From Lewinellaceae bacterium (lineage in GTDB: Bacteria > Bacteroidota > Bacteroidia > Chitinophagales > Saprospiraceae), in the NCBI GenBank assembly GCA_016711435.1, contig JADJSY010000003.1, positions 186,001 through 250,000 of the forward strand: 64,000 nucleotides of DNA, written 5' to 3'. Both the position numbers and the translations under genes were made by a program. Below, in pieces: positions 55,338 to 63,594 of the stretch (its first letter is position 1; each line of letters starts with the position of its first letter). Below the pieces are notes generated by a model. It had not been told where the DNA came from. It ran no database searches and saw only the letters and a program-made list of their open reading frames with translations.

Positions 55338-56407
55338 AAATTAAATCTGTTCGGGCCTGGCTCCAAAACCTGGCCCTTCGCAAGCCGTACACCATTGCGC
55401 ACCTTGTTTGTTCGGAGGTCGAAAATGTGTTTCTGGAAATAGAACTGGAGAACGGGATCATTGGTATCGGCGCGGCCAATCCTGCTCCGGAGGTGGTGGG
55501 TGAAACACCCGAACAATGTCTGAAAAATTGCCAGTCGGAGGCTTTTCAAAGACTAACGGGATGCGATATCCACAACTTCAGGCGTTTGATTGCCGAAATA
55601 CACCAACAATTTCCCCATGCGCCAGGCACTTTGGCGGCCCTCGATATTGCCTTGCACGATGCCTGCGCGCAGTTGATGGGCATTCCGCTCGTTGCGCTGT
55701 ACGGACAAAAAATAACATCTTTACCAACCTCTGTTACCATCGGTATCATGGATGTCGCTGATACGATAGCGGAAGCAACGGATTTTTTCCAGCAGGGTTT
55801 TCGTATCCTGAAAGTCAAAACAGGGATGCAGGTGGATGAAGATATCGAACGGGTTTTGAAATTGCACGAGCGATTCGGCCGGCAAGTCCGTCTGCGAATA
55901 GATGCCAACCAGGGCTACGATCCGGCAAGTCTGCACACTTTTTTATCGGCAACGCAACACCTGAACCTCGAACTTATCGAACAACCTTTGCCCGTCGGAC
56001 AAGAAAACGCACTACTGGCATTCGATCCCGAAATCAGGAAAATACTGGTCGCTGACGAATCGCTGAAATCAGCTGATTCCGCGCGGAAGCTGGCTGCAGC
56101 CCCGCAACCCTTCGGTATTTTCAACATAAAACTGATGAAATGCGGGGGAATCGCCGGCGCAATGCACATCGCCGACATCGCAAAACAGACCGGCATCCAG
56201 CTCTTCTGGGGCTGCAACGATGAAAGCATTATCAGTATCACAGCGGCGCTGCACGCTGCGTTCGCCTGCCCCCATACGCGCTATCTCGACCTTGACGGTA
56301 GTTTCGACCTCGCCGAAGATCTCGTTTCCGGCGGATTTCATCTGGATAAAGGGTATTTAAGTTTGGCGGGAGGAAAGGGGTTGGGGTGCAACGCGCGGAA
56401 AAAGTAA
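55334..56407 (+). CDS. dgcA: Enolase-superfamily dipeptide epimerase, DgcA-like
   Basis: 357 residues as read; start ATG overlaps the dgcN stop. Muconate-lactonising subgroup: first Lys in 'LKVKTG', metal ligands Asp in 'RIDANQGYD', Glu in 'ELIEQPL', Asp in 'VADESL', second Lys in 'FNIKLMKCGG'. Members epimerise L-Ala-D/L-Glu dipeptides; DgcA acts on N-acetyl-D-glutamate. The catalytic set is complete. The last dozen residues ('GKGLGCNARKK') run into unreliable homopolymer sequence, so the true 3' end is uncertain. The neighbour domain on the upstream gene could remove the acyl group, completing D- to L-glutamate conversion. Confidence 0.87.
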   Translation: MKIKSVRAWLQNLALRKPYTIAHLVCSEVENVFLEIELENGIIGIGAANPAPEVVGETPEQCLKNCQSEAFQRLTGCDIHNFRRLIAEIHQQFPHAPGTLAALDIALHDACAQLMGIPLVALYGQKITSLPTSVTIGIMDVADTIAEATDFFQQGFRILKVKTGMQVDEDIERVLKLHERFGRQVRLRIDANQGYDPASLHTFLSATQHLNLELIEQPLPVGQENALLAFDPEIRKILVADESLKSADSARKLAAAPQPFGIFNIKLMKCGGIAGAMHIADIAKQTGIQLFWGCNDESIISITAALHAAFACPHTRYLDLDGSFDLAEDLVSGGFHLDKGYLSLAGGKGLGCNARKK

Positions 56408-56880
56408 AGTGGGCCCCCCTTTCTGCCCCCCCCCAGGGGGTTTTGGGGGGGGGGGGGGGGGGTTTGTATTATACAAATTTCCAAACTTAGGGCCCCGGGG
56501 CCCCCTCCTTTACCCCCCCCCCCCCCAAAAAATTTCCAAAACAAAAAAAAAACCCCTTCCCCCCGGGGGGGGGGGGGGGCGCGCGCCCCCCCCCCCCCCC
56601 CGCAAAGGGGGGGGGGAAAAAAAAAAAAAAAAGGAGGAAGGGGCAAAAAGGGGGGCAAAGGGGGGGGCCCGGGGGGAGGGGGGGGGGGGGGGGGGGGGGG
56701 GGGCGGGGGGGGGGGGGGGAAAAAAAAAAAGGGGGGGGGGGGCCAAAGGGGGGGCCCCCCCCCCCGCGGGGGGGGGGGGGGGGGAAAAAAAAAGGGGGGG
56801 GGGAAGGGAAGGGGAAAAGGGGCCGCCGCCCCCCCCCGGGGGGGGGGGGGGGGGAAGGGGGGGGGGGAAACAAAAAAAAT
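56408..56880. other. Homopolymer junk, unreliable sequence
   Basis: Almost entirely runs of G, C and A (many over 10 bases), unlike anything else in the window. It cuts off the genes on both sides. The pattern is that of a failed base-calling or low-quality read end, not of natural DNA. Length and even the adjacency of the flanking genes are uncertain. No ORF here should be believed. Confidence 0.85.
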
Positions 56881-56883
56881 GTG

Positions 56884-57469
56884 TAAACTCCGTTTGGCGC
56901 CACGACAAGCACCCTGAGCCTTTACATTACTAAAACAACTGCCGGTGTAACCATCAACAAGGATGTGAATGTAACCACTGCTGATGTGGATGCTTCCAAC
57001 GGTGTTGTACATGGTGGAAAAGGATTGCGCTGCCAACCGTGTAAACCACGCGTTGAACAATCCAAATTTCAGCACGCTGGTAGCCGCACTGACCCGCGCC
57101 GATCTGGGTGTTGATTATGTGACGCTGTTGTCTGGCACAGGTCCTTTCACCGTATTTGCTCCAACAAATGATGCTTTTACAGCGTTGCTGACTGAGTTAG
57201 GCGCTGCCAATCTCGCCGCTATCGACGCTGCTACGCTGAACAAAGTGCTTCAATACCACGTAGTGAGTGGCGCCAATGTACTGGCCGGCTCCCTGACGGA
57301 AGGCCAGCAGCCTACCACTTATCAAGGTGGAAAGTTTACGATCGGTTTGAGTGGTGGTGCAAAGATCACGGATTTGAATAACCGCGTTTCCAAGATTATC
57401 ATCACTGATGTACAGGGCACAAACGGTGTTGTTCACGCTATCGACAAAGTGCTGCTGCCTACGCTCTAA
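56884..57469 (+). CDS. Fasciclin-domain protein, 5' part lost in bad sequence
   Basis: The 3' end holds a complete fasciclin (FAS1) domain, 'NPNFSTLVAALTRADLG', 'GTGPFTVFAPTNDAF', 'LQYHVVSGANVLAG', 'GVVHAIDKVLLPTL', from about 57040 to the stop at 57469. Before it, in another frame, is the tail of a second domain ('ITKTTAGVTINKDVNVTT', 'DASNGVVH'). Between them (57010-57045) the sequence contains several small errors relative to the expected 'VDKVLLPTVVNHAL'. The protein therefore has at least two FAS1 domains and is probably a secreted adhesion protein. A plus-strand terminator follows at 57603. Confidence 0.75.
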
Positions 57470-57602
57470 TTAAAAGTAAGTAGTCATGTATAATCAGGTT
57501 TGAGTGGTTTGAAAGGGTTTGATGGTTTGAAGTCTTCGCTTTCAGGCACTTTCACCGGTCTTTCGTTCAAAACCACTTTACGTTGACTATAAGTAGTACC
57601 CG

Positions 57603-57642
57603 TCCCGAATTTTTTCCCTGTGAAAAAGTTCGGGATTTTTTT
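57603..57642 (+). terminator. Rho-independent terminator after fasciclin gene
   Basis: 14-base stem TCCCGAATTTTTTC with GAAAAAGTTCGGGA (one mismatch), followed by seven T. It closely resembles the stem at 8046-8077, so this terminator type is reused. Confidence 0.85.
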
Positions 57643-57658
57643 AGCCGTTCCGTTGCTA

Positions 57659-58426
57659 TCATGCATCCAGTTTCTTTTTACTGATCATTTCTGAAAAACT
57701 TCTGGCTGCCTGGGTGAAGTCGGACGGCACCAGCACAATAGTTGTCGTGTTGTTGTCGATACCGATTTCCGATAACATTTGCATGCGCCTGAGTTCCAGG
57801 GCAATCGGGCTGCCTTCCATTTCCTTGGCGCCCTGGGTCAATTTGATAGAGGCTTCCAGTTCAGCTTCGGCTTTTACGATTCTGGCTCTTTTTTCCCGGA
57901 TGGCTTCTGCTTCCCGCGCCATGGCCCGTTGCATGCCTTCGGGTATTTCCACATCTTTCATTTCAACCATTTCTATTTTTATACCCCAGGGTTCAGTAGC
58001 CGTATCCACAATTTTTTGCAGGGTTCCATTGATCTGTTCCCTTTCTCTCAATACTTCGTCGAGCGAATGCTGGCCGATGATATTTCTCAGGGCTGTAACC
58101 GAAAACTGATAGACCGCTTTATTATAGTCGGCGACTTTTATAATGGCGTGTTCAGGGTCTGTTATTCTAAACCAAAGTACTGCGTTCACTTTGATCGTAA
58201 CGCTATCCTTCGTAATGGTTTCCTGTCGTTCCAGGTCAACTGTTTTGGTTCTGATATCAACCTTTTGCTGCCGTTCGATAAGGGGTATGATCCAATAAAG
58301 CCCCGGACCTTTGATCGATTGGAAACGTCCGAGTCTGAAAACAACGGATCTTTGATATTCCTGTGCAATACGGAAGCCCGACAGCAGGATGAGGAGGAGA
58401 ATCCCGACAATGGAAATCAGTGACAT
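57659..58426 (-). CDS. SPFH/Band 7 protein, slipin family
   Basis: 255 residues from ATG at 58426 ('MSLISIVGILLLILLSGF'); the frame is open to 58570 but that extension only translates the family D heptamers ('FLIPHSSFLILHSSFL'). One N-terminal membrane helix, then the Band 7 domain: 'EYQRSVVFRLGRFQSIKGPG', 'IRTKTVDLERQETITKDSV', 'RNIIGQHSLDEVLREREQI', and an Ala/Glu coiled coil 'MAREAEAIREKRARIVKAE'. Slipins form membrane oligomers and are usually paired with a NfeD protease partner; none is visible here. Confidence 0.94.
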   Translation of the reverse strand: MSLISIVGILLLILLSGFRIAQEYQRSVVFRLGRFQSIKGPGLYWIIPLIERQQKVDIRTKTVDLERQETITKDSVTIKVNAVLWFRITDPEHAIIKVADYNKAVYQFSVTALRNIIGQHSLDEVLREREQINGTLQKIVDTATEPWGIKIEMVEMKDVEIPEGMQRAMAREAEAIREKRARIVKAEAELEASIKLTQGAKEMEGSPIALELRRMQMLSEIGIDNNTTTIVLVPSDFTQAARSFSEMISKKKLDA

Positions 58427-58486
58427 ATTGTTTGTTTTGAGTATTCGGCAAAAACTGGCCGTATGCGCAAAATTAACCCTTTTATT

Positions 58487-58595
58487 CAGGAATGAGGAAT
58501 GAAGAATGAGGAATGAGGAATGAGGGATGAGGAATGACCGAGCGTGATGTCCGACATCACGCTCGGTCATTCCTCATCCCTCATTCCTCATCCCT
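58487..58595. repeat. Heptamer-armed palindrome, family D (AGGAATG unit)
   Basis: Seven AGGAATG-type units, a perfect core hairpin ACCGAGCGTGATGTC facing GACATCACGCTCGGT, then CATTCCT, CATCCCT, CATTCCT, CATCCCT. On the minus strand it begins inside the stop codon of the receptor-L gene and precedes the slipin gene. Confidence 0.9.
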
Positions 58596-59646
58596 ATTTC
58601 TTAATGACCGGCTGCGTCACGCTCCACTCCCTGGCAATCATTTCAACCCAGTAAAAACCTGCATCCAGGGCGCTTAAATCCAGGGTGTTCGCGGCGTTTA
58701 ATTGACTGAGTACCAATTTTCCGGCGACATCTCTGACACGGAGCGATTCAAACTGCAAACCTGCGGGCAGGAATGAAAGTCGGCCAGCGGTAGGATTTGG
58801 AAAAAACCGGACAGCGTTCCGAACGAGATCATTTTCTGTGGAACTCATACATGCACTTTCAACGGCTTCGACGGACTGGCACCCGTTACTATTGTTGGAA
58901 ATTGCGACAAAAGAGGCCGGAGTCACCAGGTACTCACAAATCGCCTGCACCGCGCAATCAGCCAGCAAAGGATTGCCGGTTATTACCAAAGGGCCGTTTA
59001 AATCCACTGCATGGTTGAGCGCAGTAAGATCGTGCAGCAATCCGTTGTTTTCGATACGCAGATCGTTTCCAACATACTCCAGCCCGTCTAAACCATCCAA
59101 TACTGCAAGCGAAGCATTATTAAAAACGGCCAGCGTGTTGCCCACCCATCTTAATTGTTCGAGGCCGTGCAGGGATGTGATAGAATCGTGCCCAAACACT
59201 TGAAAAATACCCGCAACGCTATCTAAGCGCTCCAGACCTTCTATATTGCGCAACTGCTGGTTGTTTCCGATGTATAAGAAGTCGCCTTCCACGGCGGTCA
59301 GTTCTTCGAGACCGTCTAAACTTTCCAGCATGGGGTTGTTTTGCACCCGCATCGCCAGGCCTACCGACTGCAGATTTGACAGCCCCCGTATATGCTCCAG
59401 GCTGTCGTTTCCTGTGATGTAAAGTTCGCCGGAAATCCGTTCCAGATGAATCAGGCTGTCCAGATTTTTGATGCTTGCGCCCTGGATATATACCGTGCCG
59501 CCAACTACCCTGCAACCCGGGTAATTCATTGTAAATGCGTCAATTTGCGACTGTGCGGTAAATGTAATACCTGCCGGGAGGCAGGTTTGACCGGTCAGGG
59601 CCACTTGAAAAAAGGCAATGAACAGGATTGTACAATGGGTTTTCAT
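58594..59646 (-). CDS. Receptor-L/leucine-rich surface protein with T9SS type A signal
   Basis: 350 residues. Signal peptide 'ILFIAFFQVALTG' to about 20. Residues 45-235 repeat a 22-24-residue pattern with 'L.SL.GLE.L..V.G...I..N..L' ('MLESLDGLEELTAVEGDF', 'LAVLDGLDGLEYVGNDL'), as in receptor L-domain solenoids of Bacteroidota. The C-terminal 75 residues, 'VRFFPNPTAGRLSFLP' to 'YWVEMIAREWSVTQPVIKK', are a type IX secretion type A sorting domain. Secreted and attached to the surface, ligand unknown. Confidence 0.88.
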   Translation of the reverse strand: MKTHCTILFIAFFQVALTGQTCLPAGITFTAQSQIDAFTMNYPGCRVVGGTVYIQGASIKNLDSLIHLERISGELYITGNDSLEHIRGLSNLQSVGLAMRVQNNPMLESLDGLEELTAVEGDFLYIGNNQQLRNIEGLERLDSVAGIFQVFGHDSITSLHGLEQLRWVGNTLAVFNNASLAVLDGLDGLEYVGNDLRIENNGLLHDLTALNHAVDLNGPLVITGNPLLADCAVQAICEYLVTPASFVAISNNSNGCQSVEAVESACMSSTENDLVRNAVRFFPNPTAGRLSFLPAGLQFESLRVRDVAGKLVLSQLNAANTLDLSALDAGFYWVEMIAREWSVTQPVIKK

Positions 59647-59996
59647 AATCGTTGATTTTGAGTAAAAAGATAGTTTCCATGTCCGAGACTTCCCCGAACA
59701 CGGCAGTATGATGAATAAAAAAATGCTAAATTTTGCCGAAAAATCCGGCCTGGCCTAAATTTGGGCTTAACACCCTGAAAGCAAAGGTTCCACACTATCA
59801 AAACTTCCCAAACCTTTCAAACCTGACTATAATAGAAGGATAACAATACAAATGTCGTTAACAGTTTGTACATTTTCAAATTTCCGGCTTAAGTAGTTGA
59901 AATCTATATTTACCTTTATTGGTGGTACATTGACAGGGTGACTTGAAGTCTAATGTCGTCAACTTACGAGAACGACAATTTGAAATACACCCGTGC
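59647..59996. other. Gene-free region
   Basis: 350 AT-rich bases between divergent genes, containing the promoters of the receptor-L gene (minus) and of the winged-helix gene (plus). I see no hairpin or clear consensus that I would call. The leader repeat follows. Confidence 0.5.
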
Positions 59997-60076
59997 AAAA
60001 TCAGTTTAGACTAAATTCTTTGCAAATGCTTGATTATCAACACTGATAACCAATAACTAATAACGGATAACTACTT
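59997..60076 (+). repeat. Family C leader element
   Basis: Third forward copy: 'AATGCTTGATTATCAACAC', then ATAACCA, ATAACTA, ATAACGG, ATAACTA and CTT right before ATG at 60077. Confidence 0.82.
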
Positions 60077-60631
60077 ATGAATGAAGCAGAAATAAAAAAT
60101 CAAATACGGCAATTAATTGCATCCGATAAGTTAGATGAAGCCATACAATTATTGTTAGCCCATACCAGCGAGCGAGAAAAACTGGATGAGATTATCATCC
60201 AACTTGCCAGGTTTAATAAAATAAAAAAGGAAGAATCGAATGGAACAATGCCTAATTCGGAAATAAACAACGAACTAAACTTGTTGAGAAACAACCTGTT
60301 GTCCTTTACCCGTATCGAAAACTTTATTGTAAAACCGCCGCCGAACAACCTTGAATACCGTGTAGAGGACTTCGTGGAAAGTTTCGCATTATCTGTTACA
60401 AGGGTAAAAGTTGCGGAAGTATTTTTATCTAATCTTCAAACGGATAAAGGAATCACCATTACAGCAATAATGGAACAATCTAAACTGGATAGTAGAAAAT
60501 TGATCGTAGACTTTATCAACGAATTAAATAGTCACGGCTTGATCGAAAAGGATAAGCATGAGGAAAAAACGCTATGGAGGATAAACGAGAAAGGAAAAAG
60601 GATTCTCGAAAAGCGAATAAAAATGGAATAA
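60077..60631 (+). CDS. Effector-associated-domain (EAD11-like) protein with winged helix
   Basis: 184 residues, no signal peptide. Residues 1-80 form a helical bundle ('IRQLIASDKLDEAIQLLLA', 'IIIQLARFNKIKKEESNGT', 'NNELNLLRNNLLSF') that matches the effector-associated domain type 11 pattern known from Bacteroidota conflict-system proteins such as NACHT or TIR fusions. Residues 90-184 look like a winged helix ('AIMEQSKLDSRKLIVDFI', 'HGLIEKDKHEEKTLWRINE'). EADs join separate proteins of a defence system by homotypic contact, so this may be an adaptor or regulator whose partner lies elsewhere. Lower GC than neighbours, and it stands alone behind a family C leader. Assignment from pattern memory. 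Confidence 0.6.
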   Translation: MNEAEIKNQIRQLIASDKLDEAIQLLLAHTSEREKLDEIIIQLARFNKIKKEESNGTMPNSEINNELNLLRNNLLSFTRIENFIVKPPPNNLEYRVEDFVESFALSVTRVKVAEVFLSNLQTDKGITITAIMEQSKLDSRKLIVDFINELNSHGLIEKDKHEEKTLWRINEKGKRILEKRIKME

Positions 60632-60638
60632 AAGAGCC

Positions 60639-60720
60639 GTTTTCAAATAAGTATGGCACACCTCACACGATTGATGGATGATCAATATTCGGGTGAAGAT
60701 GTGCCACACTTATTTGAAAA
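60639..60720. repeat. Structured palindrome, family K, copy 2
   Basis: Outer arms TTTTCAAATAAGT and ACTTATTTGAAAA pair fully; then ATGGCACA with TGTGCCAC; central part as in 48637-48726 (CTCACA..ATTGAT.GAT.ATCAA.ATTC). Starts eight bases after the stop of the winged-helix gene. Confidence 0.85.
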
Positions 60721-60724
60721 ATGC

Positions 60725-61172
60725 CAATAAAGGCTGTACTGTTACTGCCTTTTAACGTCTTGAGATAGACGATTTACAGCACAAGACCATCGAGCTCATT
60801 TGGAAAAAAATGAAGGGTGTTGACTCAAAAACTCCATACCGGTTGGGTGGCAGTTTTTCGGGATGCCATCACTTACCCAAGGGATACAAAGCTGATCAAT
60901 AAACACTGACGGTCTCATAACTACAAAAGTTAAAAGGTGAACAATAAAGACCAGAGGTCTTTTTTCTGAGCATCAGAACGTAGTTTAAGTGTAATTAAGT
61001 CTGGGATTGTTAACTGTCTTACCTGCATTTAACCTAACATTAACGATAATCGCCATGTATACTTTTCGGGATGGCCGGCTAGAGGAATTTTTTCCATAAA
61101 GATTTCACCTTTCCTATCCCGATAAAATGATGATATTCGCCACATCTAAATCCGTTTGAAACGGCCGATGTC
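60725..61172. other. Gene-free region with possible gene remnant
   Basis: About 450 bases. One open stretch near 60767-60901 reads 'DDLQHKTIELIWKKMKG' and on to a stop, coding-like but without start or recognisable family; it might be the tail of a lost gene. No promoter or hairpin that I can support. Confidence 0.4.
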
Positions 61173-63485
61173 ATGCGTACATTCATTCTTTCATTCATAA
61201 CGTTCGCAGGTGTACTTACTTGTTGGTATGCCTGCCACAGTACTGCCGGCGGCGGCGAAATTCCCAATGCCGTCAGTTACAATTTCCACATCCGGCCCAT
61301 TCTCTCCGATAAATGTTTCAAGTGCCACGGCCCTGATAAAAACCAGTTGAAAGCGGGTTTGCGACTGGATATTGCCGAAAGCGCGTACGCGCCATTGCAG
61401 GAAACAAAAGGCGCATTTGCCATCGTGCCGGGCCAACCGGAAGCATCGGAACTGATGAAACGGATCACTTCAAAAGACCCGGACTACCAAATGCCGACGC
61501 CGGAATCGCACCTCGGGACTTTGACAGACCGCGAGATCCGTATGCTGGAAAAATGGATTGCCCAGGGCGCCGTGTATGAAAAGCACTGGGCCTTGTTGCC
61601 GCCGGTCAAAACCGGACTGCCGCAGGTGTCCGATCAAAACTGGGTCAGGAATGAAATCGACTATTTCACCCTGGCCAAAATGACCGGGCAAAACCTGTCG
61701 CCCAACCCTGAAGCCGGAGCCGAGCATTTGCTCAAACGCGCTGCGATGGATCTGACCGGCCTGTTGCCTACCGAAGCGGAAATGGATACTTTTTTGTCCG
61801 ACAACGCTGCCGACGCCTACGAAAAAGCCGTGGACCGGCTGCTCGCCACGCCGCAATACGGCGAAAAAATGGCCCTGCACTGGTTGGATATTGCCCGTTT
61901 CTCCGACAGTTACGGCTACCAGGACGATAACATTCGCAGCCAATGGCCGTACCGGGACTGGGTGATCCACGCTTTTAACAGCAATATGCCTTATGACCAG
62001 TTTGTTACCTGGCAACTCGCCGGCGATTTGCTGCCCGAGGCCGGAAAAGAACAGATTTTGGCGACGGCTTTCCTCCGCAACCACAAATACACCGAAGAAG
62101 GCGGAGTGATCCCGGAAGAATACCGGGTGGAATACGCGCTCGACAAGGTAAAAACCTACACCCGGGGCATATTAGCCCTGACCGTGGAATGCGCGCAATG
62201 CCACGACCACAAGTACGACCCCGTTTCGCAAAAGGACTATTACCAGTTGTTCGGCTTTTTCAACACGTCTAAAGAAGCCGGTTTTGAAGGAGATGTGAGT
62301 GTCTCCAAACCCGCCAAAAAGCCTGTCCTGACGCTGACGGATGCAGAAGTCAAAAATATCCTGACCTTTATCAACAAGCGCGATACCGCTGCCGTGACGG
62401 TATCCGTCATGGGCGAATTAGACACGCCCCGGACTACCTACATCCTGAACCGCGGCGCATACGACAAACACGGAGAGGTGGTGCAACCAGCCGCATTGGC
62501 GGCGGTAATGCCTTTTGACACACTCGTTTACCCGCGCAACCGCCTCGGTCTGGCGCAATGGACCGTCACCAAAGACAATCCACTGACGGCCCGGGTGTTT
62601 GTCAACCAGGTCTGGCAGGAGTTTTTTGGAACGGGGCTGGTCAAAACCACCGGCGATTTTGGCATGCAGGGCCATTTGCCTACGCACCCGGAATTGCTCG
62701 ATTGGCTGGCGGTCGATTTTATGGAGCACCAATGGGATGTCAAACGTTTGGTCAAACAGATTCTGATGTCTGCCACCTATCGCCAATCGTCGCAGGTCAC
62801 AGCGCAGCACTTAGCCATCGATCCTGACAACCAGCTCCTTGCCCGGTCGCCCCGCCTGCGTTTCAAAGCGGAAATGATCCGGGATATGGTGCTGTCAACC
62901 AGCAACTTATTGGTAAAGGAAATCGGCGGCCCCAGCGTGAAACCTTACCAACCCAAAGGTTTGTGGGAGAATACCACTTCCGGCCGGGGCGTATTGAGAA
63001 TATACGAACAGGACAGCGGCCCCGATTTGTACCGCCGGGGAATGTACACCTTCATCAAACTTACGTTGCCGCCGCCTGTCATGGCCGTGTTTGATGCCAG
63101 CAACCGCGACCAATGCGAGGTAACCCGCGTACGTACGAATACGCCCTTACAGGCTTTTGTGATGATGAACGACCCGACGGTGCTGGAGGCTTCCCGCGTA
63201 TTAGCGCAGCGTTTGCTGGCCAATGATCAGGCCATCGATGGGAAAATCGCCGCCGCTTTCCGCACGATTATTTGCCGGAAAGCATCACAGAAAGAAATGA
63301 GCATTTTGCAGACGTATTACAACGAACAATTGCAATTGTTCCGGGACAAAAAATTAGACGCGCTGAAAACCCTGGCCATCGGCGATTCGCCGGTGGATAA
63401 AACCCTGGACCCCGACCAATCCGCTGCCCTGATGAAAGTAGTGAATACGATTTATAATTTGGAAGAAGCAATCACGAGGGGGTGA
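61173..63485 (+). CDS. Planctomycete-type cytochrome C/DUF1549/DUF1553 protein
   Basis: 770 residues. Signal/lipid anchor 'LSFITFAGVLTCWYAC' at the start. PSCyt1 heme domain (about 35-125) with 'CFKCHGPD' as CxxCH; DUF1549 (about 150-355, 'FTLAKMTGQNLSPNPEAG', 'HWLDIARFSDSYGYQDD', and a second 'CAQCHDHKYDP'); DUF1553 (about 450-730, 'RNRLGLAQWTVTKDNPLTA', 'PTHPELLDWLAVDFM'). The family is best known from Planctomycetes and Verrucomicrobia and is always paired with DUF1501, as here. Role unknown; often linked to polymer or sulfated-sugar breakdown. The stop TGA joins the next repeat. Confidence 0.92.
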   Translation: MRTFILSFITFAGVLTCWYACHSTAGGGEIPNAVSYNFHIRPILSDKCFKCHGPDKNQLKAGLRLDIAESAYAPLQETKGAFAIVPGQPEASELMKRITSKDPDYQMPTPESHLGTLTDREIRMLEKWIAQGAVYEKHWALLPPVKTGLPQVSDQNWVRNEIDYFTLAKMTGQNLSPNPEAGAEHLLKRAAMDLTGLLPTEAEMDTFLSDNAADAYEKAVDRLLATPQYGEKMALHWLDIARFSDSYGYQDDNIRSQWPYRDWVIHAFNSNMPYDQFVTWQLAGDLLPEAGKEQILATAFLRNHKYTEEGGVIPEEYRVEYALDKVKTYTRGILALTVECAQCHDHKYDPVSQKDYYQLFGFFNTSKEAGFEGDVSVSKPAKKPVLTLTDAEVKNILTFINKRDTAAVTVSVMGELDTPRTTYILNRGAYDKHGEVVQPAALAAVMPFDTLVYPRNRLGLAQWTVTKDNPLTARVFVNQVWQEFFGTGLVKTTGDFGMQGHLPTHPELLDWLAVDFMEHQWDVKRLVKQILMSATYRQSSQVTAQHLAIDPDNQLLARSPRLRFKAEMIRDMVLSTSNLLVKEIGGPSVKPYQPKGLWENTTSGRGVLRIYEQDSGPDLYRRGMYTFIKLTLPPPVMAVFDASNRDQCEVTRVRTNTPLQAFVMMNDPTVLEASRVLAQRLLANDQAIDGKIAAAFRTIICRKASQKEMSILQTYYNEQLQLFRDKKLDALKTLAIGDSPVDKTLDPDQSAALMKVVNTIYNLEEAITRG

Positions 63486-63578
63486 GGTTGTTGAGAGTTG
63501 AGAATGTTGAGAGGTTGAGGGTGGTAACCCAGGGCTTTAGTTACCACCCTCAACCTCTCAACATTCTCAACAACTCAA
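63484..63578. repeat. Tandem-unit palindrome, family H (GAGGTT unit)
   Basis: GGTTGTTGAGAGTTGAGAAT and following units on the left, perfect complement on the right, with core GGGTGGTAAC facing GTTACCACCC. Begins on the stop of the DUF1553 gene and ends 17 bases before the DUF1501 start. Confidence 0.88.
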
Positions 63579-63594
63579 CAATCACCAACGAATA

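Noticed and set aside
56338..57075. Proline- and glycine-rich ORFs around the G/C block
   Set aside because: They are translations of homopolymer runs in unreliable sequence.
58427..58570. 48-residue N-terminal extension of the slipin
   Set aside because: It translates family D heptamers ('HSSFLILHSSFL'); the real start is the ATG before the membrane helix.
60767..60901. Possible transposase fragment
   Set aside because: The short reading frame shows no DDE, HUH or recombinase motif and has no start.
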